Origin: Cardiocondyla obscurior | Lineage: Eukaryota > Arthropoda > Insecta > Hymenoptera > Formicidae | Assembly: GCF_019399895.1 (NCBI RefSeq) | Contig: NC_091891.1 | Location: 1,178,001 to 1,242,000, forward strand | Direction: 5' to 3' | DNA: 64,000 bases | Shown here: one piece after another, positions 49,014-60,400 of the stretch | How positions within the stretch are numbered: the first letter of the stretch is position 1 | How the letters are laid out: every line of letters begins with the position of its first letter | Translations under genes and position numbers: made by a program | Notes under the pieces: model-generated | Database searches by the model: none | What the model was told of the DNA's origin: nothing | Seen by the model: the letters and a program-made list of their open reading frames with translations, nothing else

Positions 49014-50054
49014 CTGCAAACATCAAATTTCAGTAATATTAAAGAACAGGCTTAACATTTTTTACGAAGGAGTATCAGTTTACCGCGCCATTAAGAACGA
49101 TGATAAAATTATTAAATATATAATATCTCCTGCACGCAAATAACAAAGGCAACTAAAACGGAAATGCTAAATGTAAATCTCGCGATGAAATAAAAAATGA
49201 TTAATGTTTTATGCGTTATGTGTGTAAATTAATTATATATATGTATTTCACGTTACATATTTGCTTTTATTTCGACTTAACAAATATATCAACGCAGTTG
49301 ACAAGTGAGAATATGTGCGTTTCAAAATCCCAAGGCGTAGAATAAATGTGAAGCGGCCGATTTTCGCGAAAATATTGAAACAACGATTAACATATAGATC
49401 GGGTCGAAATTACATGATTGCGGAGTATAAATGAAAAGGTACCAAAATAACAAACGTAGAATACAGATTAATTGGGTCGTTACATTCACCGCGGGGGATG
49501 ACTTTTGGCTCACCCTTTCTCCCTTCGGCGGGCGGACGATTTCACCAGTATTATAATTAACGATCATTGCGCTCTACCTTTTTCACGAAAATAACATAAG
49601 CAAGCCGGGGAGGACGGGGAAATCAATAATCCGCGCACTGATATCGCGCGCACCGTTGCTAAACCCAGAAGAGAATAAGTGAGAGAGAGAGAGAGAGAGA
49701 GAGAGAAGCGGGGGGAGAGAGGAGTAATAGGGAGAAAACATTGATACGAGAAGGAAAATCAATTTCCTGGAGCCTGGTGCAATTCCTACCCGTAGCTTTA
49801 AAACTTTTTCGATATATATATATTTTTTTATCGTTGTCAAATACAAGATACCGCGTGGGAGCTTACATATAATCTTGGCCGGAGATTATTGATTCAAAGC
49901 GCGGCGGTGAAAGGGGAGGATAAATGCGGGGGGGACCGGTAGGGAGCACACCTTCGTTCGCGTCACGAACGTGCACTATGCGCAAAGTTACTCTCGGGGA
50001 CCCTAAGCCCGCCAGCAGGCCCCCGGGACGTAAAGAGGGGGGAAGCTCTTTTAC
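49014..50054 (-). other. Axud1: Candidate 5' UTR intron of the CSRNP gene
   Basis: Between the acceptor before the first called coding exon and a donor at 50054 (TTCAAG followed by GTAAAA on the minus strand). It contains a GA microsatellite at 49681-49706. A 54-base open stretch with ATG at 49567 and a donor at 49513 is in frame with the coding exon and may be an additional exon. Confidence 0.45.
49681..49706. repeat. GA dinucleotide microsatellite
   Basis: Thirteen uninterrupted GA units followed by a purine-rich stretch. Confidence 0.95.
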
Positions 50055-50990
50055 CTTGAAGTCGCGCGATCCTTCCTCCAGCTTGGTCCAGTCTAGTGCC
50101 CCTCGACTTCGTGCCCTCGCGGCGAGGGCTCGCGAGCAGTTCCGCAGTTTCTCTTTATCTCTTTTTCTCTCTTTAGAGGAAAGGGAGAAGTCGTCTTAAG
50201 TCGTCTCGCGACTCCGGCTACCACCGTCGTCCCGTTCGCGAGGGCCCGGGAGATACCGATGATACGGTCCCATCGCAAGACCGGACGCGTCCTCGCGCGA
50301 GGGGGAAGACGAATGGCTCGGGCACAACATTCGCGACTGTCGAAACGATTCCCGGGGGGCACGTCCAATCGCGGAGAGGAGAGGTCTACCGGCTCGCCGG
50401 CACTCTCATGGGTAAACGCGCGAGATTCACCTTCGGAAATTCAACCGACCGCGCAGCTGGGGATTCTCCGAGACGTTTCCCGGAATCCCGTGAGGAATCG
50501 ACGGAAAGCGGAACCAAGTCGGAGGAGTAATTCAAAGTGAACCAGGCGCGAACGTGAGGTGGACGAACGGAGGAGTCCCGGTCTGCGGCGCGGAAGAGAA
50601 GCCGCGACGGCAACTGGTGTCTTTTCAAAGGAGAGACGAGCGAGAACAACGAAAAGGCGCGATGATGACGATGACGAGGAGCGTATCGGTCGGAGAACGA
50701 AGGGGGACTGAGTCTGGAGATGTGGTGGAGTGGAGTGCGGCGCGTTCGACAGCTCGGAGCAGAGTGAGCGGAGGCGGCGTCGGCGTCGTCGATGACGCCG
50801 AGCGGCGACGCCGACGTCGACGCTGACGCCGACGCCGACGCCGACGTCGCGCTCTCGGATCCTCTCGGCTCGGCTCGACCCAGCTCGGATGGAAGACACG
50901 CTGAGGACGTGTGTTGGTGAATGCGTAATAGAGCGGTGCACACGGAACGCGGAGGAGCTGCCAGGGGTTCTCAATAAGCACAACGTAGAC
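50055..50990 (-). promoter_or_regulatory. Axud1: Candidate 5' untranslated exon and promoter of the CSRNP gene
   Basis: A CpG- and GC-rich block upstream of the CSRNP coding region on the same strand, ending in a usable donor at 50054. Its minus-strand frames have no ATG-started coding potential I can recognise. It contains a strong GC-rich inverted repeat at 50773-50850. Upstream of about 51 kb the DNA turns AT-rich, marking the probable promoter edge. Confidence 0.4.
50773..50850. repeat. GACGCC/GGCGTC repeat forming a GC-rich inverted repeat
   Basis: GGCGTCGGCGTC-type units on the left face GACGCCGACGCC units on the right, with a short middle. As RNA on the minus strand this would fold into a very stable hairpin. 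Confidence 0.75.
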
Positions 50991-52642
50991 CGGATTAGTC
51001 ATCGCCGGGCCGATCTGCCCCCTCGTCTCGCCCTCCTAGCAGCGTTTTTAATTTTGTCGAAACACAAATATCTTTTACAGCTTCTGCGAAAGAAAGCAAG
51101 CTGCCCGGTTTCGTTTTAAGAACGAAATTTTTCGACTTGAGCCGCGTTGCGAAAACGATTGCCGAGTTTGAGGATGGAAACAGAAGTGACGTAATCGGTA
51201 TGGCGCAACTAGCGAGCGAGCGTTCGAAGAAGATCTCGAATAAATTAAACTTTGCTCTAGATTTTTTTTAAATTTTGTAAGATATTTTAACTTCTCTCTT
51301 TTTTTTTTTTTGTATTTTACCAAATATAGCTACTCTCGTTCTTTTTTGCTAGTGCGTCGAGTAAAATACAAGCCCGAATTGCATTCTTCTCGAGTGCAAC
51401 CTCGACTGTACAATACAAATTGACAGTTCTCCAACGATGATGCATTCATTCGTAGTCTAATTATGTCAGTGATGCACGCGACGCATCGACGAAGAGGAGC
51501 AAAGTTTATTTACGAAGGAGCCGCGCGGAACATTATTCGTACATGATTTATAATCCTCATTGCGTGAGAAAATGATCTCTCTCTGTTCGCGAATTGTTCC
51601 GGGAACATAATCGGTCTATTTAAATAAAATTAAGTCATCGCGTAGAATAATTTGATGTAATTGAAAAATATGAGCACATCGGCAACGATTACATTTCGAA
51701 AATTCAATAACGCGTACAAATAGATGTATAAATTATTTTTCACGCGAAAACATTTATTTCTTAAACACTAGCGACTTGAAAAATATCCGCATTTTTTTTT
51801 TCATTGAATTTAGATGTAATAAATGCAAATATTTGGATTAAATATTTGTAGGGTGCAACTAAAACCTGGTGAATAATAAATTCAAACTGACGCACGAACA
51901 GCATATAAATGTCAAATTAAAATGTATAATCTCGTGTACGCTTTGCAAATATTTGACTGACGATCTGGGTGCTCCGAACCTTTTTTTTTTTTTTCCACGA
52001 TTCAGAGATGCGAAAGTGAATACTATAAAAGATAATGAGAGACCGAAGGCGGGAACGAGACGCATATCGAGTATACGTGATAGTGACGCACAGTAAGAAC
52101 AAAATCGACTGACGTAAGCGAAGCGAGCGGTGACGCAAATGTGCGCGATGAAGAACATCGCTTCTTGCCGATCTCGCTGAAGACTTCGCCGGAATCGCGA
52201 GATATTCGAGATCATCGCGCTCTTCGGCGAGCGGCGGCCGGCTTTTCGCGGGAGGACGCAGCGGACGCGATATTTGGAGGCCTGAATAAGTCATCTCCCC
52301 GAACGATCGCCTGAGAGCGATTTGCGGCGAGATAAAAAACAACGTTTCCTTCCAAATGCAAGCGCAACGCTTTAGTGCTTTACTAGAGTATGTTTACTAC
52401 GAGAACTACTATCTGGAGAACGTGCAAGATCGCGAGGTCTGTGTGGATAGCGCTGGTACCGGAATTGGCGGCGTCCAACAATTGTTGCCTATCTCTCGTT
52501 CTCCCTCGCTTTCTGCCTTTCTCTCCTCCCCTCCCGCTCTGCCTCTTTCTCTTTCTCTCTAGTATGTATTTTTTTTTCCTTTCTATTTGACGCACAGCCG
52601 TGCACGTACGCCCGCGCATACAAGCGTACACATTTGTACGGT

Positions 52643-52670
52643 TCTCTCTCTCTCTCTCTCTTTCTCTTTC
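52643..52670 (+). repeat. TC dinucleotide microsatellite
   Basis: About ten TC units followed by TTTCTCTTTC. Its complement is a GAGA tract, a possible GAGA-factor site array. Confidence 0.9.
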
Positions 52671-54388
52671 GTTTCACGGACGGTTCAACGAACGAGAGAG
52701 CGCAGCGCTTGCGCGCGGCGCGGGCGCCGTAATTGTCGCTACGCTCCGCGAAACTAGAAGGCGAGCGGAGTCTTCTCGTGGAATTTTCGCGGCCCGAGGA
52801 GCAGAGCTTCCTTCTCCGGGGTGACGGCGCGACCCCGGACCCCGAATCGAACCCCCGGCCATCGTCCCGTTCTCGCTGCGGTGGCGCGTGCCGAGATTTC
52901 CGGTGTAACGAGGGAGAGAGCCGCGCCGGTTTCGCAGGATTATTGATCGCCGTTCGCGCGAGTATTGATCCGCCACCGGTTTGGTGCAAAGTTACTCCGG
53001 ATGCGAAAATGCGCGTGACCGCCTAATGTTGGAATCCGCTCGATCTCGGCCCCGAGCGTGCGCTCGAAATCGCGCGCGAGATCGCCGTTTCTTTTTCCGG
53101 TCCACCGGGCGGAAGCTGCGAGCGGACGTCTTGGACGGCGGAGAGGCAGATTGATCTTTGAGACGCGGGCCTTTATACGTGGACGTGTCGGAGTAACGGG
53201 AGGGGAGTTTTTCTACTATCGATCCGCAAAAATCGTTTCGCAATAATAGACGTACAACTGTATGTAACCCGAGTCCGAATCCAATCGTCCGACGAGAACG
53301 GCATTCAATTTGAGTGAAAATGGACCGGCGATCGTTGCGAAATTAAGAGACGAGCCAAACCTTCGTCTGCTCTTGACATCTGCTTCGGCATGGGAAAAAT
53401 CAGGGCACGTCCCGCTATTTCTGCCTTTACGCGTAAGCGACGAATTTTTAACGCGATAATGACGGTGAATTCGTACGATTATCGATTGGCTTTCGTGTAA
53501 ATATCGGCCCTCAATTGGTACCTCTTTGCGTCGGACGTGCAATATACGTCACAAATAATTTAATATGTTGATTGCCAGTGCGCTCCGTAATTTCACTATT
53601 TCGCGTTTAGCCGCCGGGTAAAATTATTTGCTAATTACTCGTGCGCAGTTTCTTTTAATAATAATTTATATTTACGATTAAGATTTGTTTAATCGCGAGG
53701 CAAAAGGACAAACAAGCGTCCCCGTCGTTCTGAATTTTTTTTCTTTACAAGAGGTTTTTCTCGAGTGCGAGCTGGGCAAACTCCCGAATAAATATAAATT
53801 CCCGCGATAATGAAAGTACCGCGGCGGTCGCGGAAAACCCATAAAGGACCCGCGCCGGTGTTCTCGAGAGCAATCCAGAGTTAAACGCGCGAGAACGAGA
53901 GGAGAGGCTGGTCGTCGGTAACCCGATGCTCCATCTAATTGAATTGGCAGAACGGACAGTCGCGATGGAAAGCTCTGCCGCTGTCCGCCTATCTCGCCAT
54001 CTTGTAACGTCACCCCGACGGAGCTTTATTAATTGCTTTCTATTTAAAGACAATCGCTCGATTGAATCGCGCGCGCGATCGCGATCTCTTCGTTTTTGCG
54101 CGGCGCGCGTCATCAATCTCGCGCGGAAAGCCCGGTTCTCGCTAAATCTTTCTATTCCTCTCTGAATTTCCCCTTTGCTCGCTCGTTGCGCAAAAGCTGC
54201 CTCTCGATCGCTCTCGGCGACGACGCATTGTTGTGAACAACAGTAACAATTTGGTTCGCATAGGCGGATAATTCAATCTATATTAACCGGTTGCCAAATA
54301 GTAATATTATTAAACTAATTATACCGAAATTATTCGTTAATTACTTTACGGCAATACGGCGAGCAACACGTTATATTATTAATGGAAC

Positions 54389-54454
54389 ATTAATTAATAT
54401 ATACATATGTATACATATATACTATATGTATATACATATATATATCAATTAATT
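54389..54454. repeat. AT-rich near-palindromic tract
   Basis: TAATTAATATATACATATG-type sequence on the left is mirrored by ATATATATCAATTAATTA-type sequence on the right, with ATACATAT words between. Simple-sequence DNA with cruciform potential. Confidence 0.7.
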
Positions 54455-57400
54455 ATTGCGTATTTATTAATCCATTATTAGTAGTTGAACACTAATAGAA
54501 CTTTATCGATCGCGAATGCCAAGAGAACTTTTCTAATAGACGGCAGATATTATTTTACCCAACGACTAACTAAGGAAGATAAAAAAATTATTTTTATTAC
54601 AAGTGGCGAAATGCATATAATGTCTTGCTGCGTTTAAAATTTACTGTGTAATTTTACAAAAAAAAAAAAAAACAGATAAATAATTAATTTAAATTATCAA
54701 AAGGTACACGTCGCGGATTTTTATTTTTCGAAGTTCAATTTTCAGATGCAATTTACCATTTGTAACTCCGCGAAAATTTAATCGAGATAATATTTCCCGT
54801 CGCATATTCGCTCGAAATCTAAAGACCCTTCGTTTTCGGGAGGATCTGAGGTCTCGTACCTTCTCTCGAACCCGTTCGACTAACCGCAGACGCGTTCGAT
54901 CATCATCTAATGATATACTAACGTGTTTACGTCGTTCGTGCTTCCAAAATCGTCCGCGTCGGATGGAAGTGGAAGTGGAGGAGCAGGAAGAAAGGAAGAG
55001 GTAAAGAGACGACGAAGGGAACTAGTCCCCGGACGGAGGGATGCTGAAGACGGGGAAGGGTGGATGCATTCCGCAGCTTCCAGAGAGGCCACCGAGAGCG
55101 GAGGTGGCTCCGTATTATGTCCCATTCCCTTGCTCTTATTATTCCGAAGCGACCCACCGTCCCTCGCGCGTCTGTGTTGCATCCTCGTGTGCGTGCGTGC
55201 GTGCGTTGGTGAGGCCCACATATCGCCGGCTGCTCGCTACGTCTCCTTCGTCGGGCACATCGACTGGCGTGGCACGCGGCACACATGTTCCTATCGACGC
55301 GTTGTATCCGACTCTACAGGGTGTCCCGGTAAAAATCTGCCTGGTCGTGAAAGCCGCCCGCCGAAATAGAAAGACTCGCGCGATCTTAATCTGCTCCCGT
55401 TTACTCGATGGCGACATTGAAAAGAAAACAAAGCTGCGCGAACGTTAATGTAACGTGGAAAGGTGTAAGAGAGAAAAGAAATCGTTGCCTCGAGCGTGAA
55501 AAAAATATGCCGCTCGTGGGAATTGTGCACGGAAGTATTAATAAAGAAAAATCTTTTAATGGCGACGTTTCGAATTGGGAGATTATCGTAAAATACAAGT
55601 TGCAGAGAACGTATTTACAGACAACTATTAAAACTACAAGGAATTGGTTTCTGCCCGAGTTTTTCTAGTTTCTGCAACTTTATTTGCGAAATTTCTCACA
55701 TTAAATTTTTTTTATATAATTTGCATCCACGGAACTTCTCTTTCCAAGTCGCGCTCGAGTCTGAATAAATTATTTTTCGCGTTCGTTAATCAACTTACGA
55801 CAAAAGAGATGTTTCTAAAAGCGGCGCCACTTCTCGGAAAATCTCGAAAGTGCAGACACGCGAGTATAAAAATTCACAGAATTCCGAAAAAGAAAAAAAA
55901 AAAAAAAGGATCCGAGCGTACAAGGGACGTGTATGAAAGGATAATACATTAAGAACGAGGGGCGAAGAGACGCGAAACATAATTAGAAAGAGGTGGAAGC
56001 TCAGGAAGGTTTCCCGATACGTAGAAAGCGCTGTGGCGTAATATCGCGCCGTCTGCCGGTGTCGTAAAACCGCTTTGATCTCGGCTCTCTCTCGCCCACT
56101 TGGAACATTTTTATCTCCTTTCCTCGCATACAAGCAAGGACACCACCGCCTCCTACTTTCTCTCCCTCTGTTATAGCTTTTTTCTTTTTTTTTTTTATCC
56201 TTGGCTTTGCAGAAACCGACGAGACCAAGTCGAAACGCTTCTCTTTTTTTCACAAAAATCCGCATCAAGCCCCGATCAAACCGTCGCCTTCCCGTAATCC
56301 CTCTCACCACCGCGAACCGCCCCGCCGCACTCGGCGAAATGGGCGAGCGTTACGAGGCAGCCCTTAATATCGCCGCTGCACGTGGCCGGTGTTTCCTAAC
56401 CGGCGATGCCGATGAATACGAAACGCGAGAACAGACGTTGCGGTACTAAAGATTCACGCGTGCTAAACTACGTGAATCTCCGAATACGGTTTTTCCTCGC
56501 GCGCCCGTGACGCACCCTCGTCTTTGATCTATTTAGAGCCGAGCTTTCCGCGAGGGATAAAAATACCGCGTGGTTAATTTCAAATTATGAACAACGGGAG
56601 ACCTGAGAGGTTTCGCAGGTAAAGTCGCGAAGTCGAACGGAATATCTGCAACAACGCTAACTCCGAGATTAACGGTTTCATTTCCTTAAAAGTCGACCGG
56701 CGTGCAAACAAAAGGCTTCTCGCAGTTGAAAACCTTTTCTATAATTCGATTTTGAGCATACTTTTACGGCTACTTCGGCGCGGCGTATTTTCTTCGCTGA
56801 ACTTCAGACTTCGGGGCTTCTTCGGCTGAAATTTTAATTTGAGACCGAGTTGCAAAGAGATATCGCGATAACATTGCGGAGCAATTAGAAATGAATCTCG
56901 GCCGTCGAAGGAAGAGCTTTATCTTAATTATTAACGCGATATCGATTGGGGGAGCTTATCGAACTTACGGTCGATCGCAGCTATGCACTTCCACATCGCT
57001 TAGCTGCACAGAGAAGATTCTATACCTAGCTTAGTGTATTCACCCTGACTTGAACCGCGTTGCTTCACCTATAACTCTTAAGAGCGCTCACAGATTTCCC
57101 CGTTGAATCGAAAGGGAAACACTTGTACTTGAGCGAAAAGCAGCACGTTAACTTCTCACTCTCGATTCCCACTTTCCTCAAAATTTACCCAGCAATTAAT
57201 TAACTCGTCAATTCGATCTTATTCTATTCCATGGATTATCTGATTTTTCGCATCGCGAATTGTTATATTCGAGATATAACAATTTAATAACACGGAATAC
57301 AACAGAGCACGAATTATTTCGTCGATATTAAGCACCGTGCGCGCTTATTGCAAGCAGAAATCGACGTTCTCCACTCAGGCACGTATCGCGCGTTAAACAA

Positions 57401-60400
57401 ATCTCGAGGTACGGTCTTGGTAAAAGTCCGGGTTGCATGATAAGCACCCCCCTCGGGTAGCCAGAAATTTTACCGGTTGGTAGAAAGTAAATCAGAAATT
57501 CCGTAGGTAAGGGTGACGAGAAATCTGCTTTTCCACTCCGCTAACAAGAAAGCGGCATGACGAGCGGCGATGTTGAGGGTTGGGGGAGGGTAACACGGCG
57601 GAGGGATGACGAGAGGGAAAAAGGACAGAGACACGAGAGAAAAAGGGAGGAATAAAGAAAAGGTAAGGAGGGTGGAGAAGAAGAGGAGGAGAGAGAAAGA
57701 GATTACGAGACTATTTGAGACAAACTGCGGATATTTTGCGAGGGTGCGAAGAAGACGGACGAACGGATGGAGAACGCCGGGGGAAGGGGGGGGTGTATAT
57801 TGAGGCTTGTAAATGGAGGTGGGTGGCTCAGGGGGTGGTTCCGCCAACCTCCGTCCGAATCGATCCCACCGCAGTGTAGCGCTATAGCAGCCCACGTGCA
57901 TACATACCATGAACTCTCTGCTTCCATAATGCTATAGCGTTTCAGTGCTGCAACAATTATTACGACGTAGCGCCAGCTTAACGCTATTTGAGAGGCCGTT
58001 AGCGTTCGTCGGGAGGCTCTTTTATACAATCCGCACAAAAAAATCCGCGATTTACAAACGTTTAAAATTTTCTGTCCGAGTTTTAACATTTGGAAGATAA
58101 TAATAAGAACTGTATGATGAACGTGTGACATTTTTTAGTACGAGAACGCTAAATGTTCGAGACTTCCGTAACCGGGAATGCTGAAGCGCTTTTCGAATTG
58201 GAGAGTCCGCAGTCTACGGATTTTCGAATAACCGGTCGTTGTAGGCTCGAACGACACGGTATCCTCGTGCACTGATTGCATGTCCAATACGAGGACCACC
58301 GACGCGCTCATTCAATTCGCGGTCCATAACTGCGAGCGCGGAATGCACCGGCGACATCGGTCGTGCGCGGGAACACGGCGGAATACGTCGTAGTAAGGGG
58401 TTGGCAGGGAGGCAACGTGGGAAGATAACGGTCCAGAGAGGTATTATAACGTGTGTCACGGGACGCGCGCACAATCGACTCGCACACTCGTCCGATAGTA
58501 CCTACATGTATCCTCGTGAATCCGCTCCGGGAGCCCGTACCTCTTCCAGGGATCTCAAGTCGGAATTTCGGAATGCTTAAACTCGTGCGTCTGGTTCAAT
58601 TTGGATGTTTTACGAGCGAAATCGTGACGATTCGCGAATTCTAAGCGCCCCATGAATTTCATCAACCGCTTTTATTTACCTATCAGCAGACGACATAATC
58701 AATTGGATACTTGAAGCATTGAACAATTTAATTGTAACGCTTGTATCTTTATCGAAATAAAAAATAGTTATTGGAATTTTTGAAAGATTTTCTTAAAAAG
58801 ACCCTCATCTTTCAGAATCTTCTGCATTTAATACTTGGAAATTGATAAAAAAAAAAGAATTTATATTGCATCGGAAATATGTATTTAAATTATAAATATG
58901 AATATTTTTGAGCATCTGGCTTTACGAGTTCCGAACAGTCGTAGCGATCTGAGAGCCGGAGGGAAAAGAGCTAGGCGAGCTGGAAGTCTTAATTTTTAGA
59001 TTAAAAAAATAAAAAATTTAAAAGCTACGATCAAGTTCTCGAATTCAAAGTAGTTTCAACAGTCGCAGTTGAACGTTACGGAGAAAAGGAAAGCGGCGAG
59101 ATTCTAGTCAGGTAGAGGCAGGGCGCGAGACGAACTCCTGGTTAACGGGACCGTAATAGCGGGGTCAGACGAGCTCCTCGCTTCCTCGGTCACTGCCGCT
59201 CCTCTCGGCCTCGCAACAATAACCGTTGCTTGAGTTACAATAAACGGTCTCACTGAATACTTGTAATCAAGCACATTCATTAAATATTCCTTACAATTTC
59301 GCGGAAATTGTTTGTCAAAATCAATGAAGACTGACTAGTCGTTATCTCTATTATTACTTTATATCGTTACGCTAGCTTTATCAATGAATTATAATTACCA
59401 ATACACATTACTAAAATCTTAATTAACGAGCATAATTTCTATTCCAGATCGATTCATTATTTCAATTAATATTTACTCAGAAAAAAAAAATCAAGTTACA
59501 AGTTTTGTCGCGGAACTTTTGAATTCAATCTTTCGATAAGATAAGATATCATAACTTCGAATGGTAGTGTGATACTTCAGATCTTGGACTTGTGGAAGAT
59601 ATAAATTGATACTTCAATGTAAGACCTTCTAAGCCACTTGTTAGAAACCCGGTGTTTCAAGCCGCGTAGGCGCACGTGGCGTTACTCTGGGACCTAAAAA
59701 TCCTTGGCTGAAAATTCCGCATTGTCTTACTGCATTACTGCCATGCATACAAATAATATGACGCGAGCGCGGCACAGTTGCACATTACGTGGATGAACAG
59801 TTGTCGTCACGCTCGTATCGCTGTGACGTCGACTGATTAGGAGTAGCAAAGGGTAGAAGCAGCTCTAAGAGTCTAGTAAGAACTAATGTTTCCATCCGTT
59901 GCAAAAAGTAGACGCTCGACAAAAGTATTCGTTTCAAATTACAAAAAAGAAAAATTTATCTCTTTTTTTTTTCTCTCGATAATATAAATGAACACAATTT
60001 TTCGTAGGTTTTTCTCCCATAATAAATTCCTAAATAAAAATCAGTAACGATTCTTGTGTTACGATAATTATTAAAATTTATTCCTCAACGCTATGTTTTT
60101 AAGAAACTTACTTTCGAGTCAAGAATTTTTTTTCCTCAATCCTTAATTATTTTATTATTAATATATATCTTCTTATTTGGAGATTTCACGTAAGCGTTTC
60201 TCGTCGGCGACATCTCCTCCATTTGTTTTAAAAATACTAATCACCACGCGATGCGAATGAGAGCTTGGCGTGGATTCGACCCGTTCCACTTTTCGCGTTC
60301 TTCCTCTTTTTCATTACCGTTCCTCGATTTTTCTCGTATTGCGTTACGTTGAAAAGTGCGGATCGCTGAGAGCGGCGCACGAAATGTCTATTTATTCATG

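Larger units (their letters stand above)
50991..57400. other. Region without recognised gene
   Basis: AT-rich DNA with CpG-rich patches at 52.1-53.2 and 53.7-54.2 kb. A 68-codon ATG-started plus-strand frame (52356-52562) exists but is unsupported. A TC microsatellite lies at 52643-52670 and an alternating AT palindromic tract at about 54389-54454. Nothing else is convincing. Confidence 0.5.
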
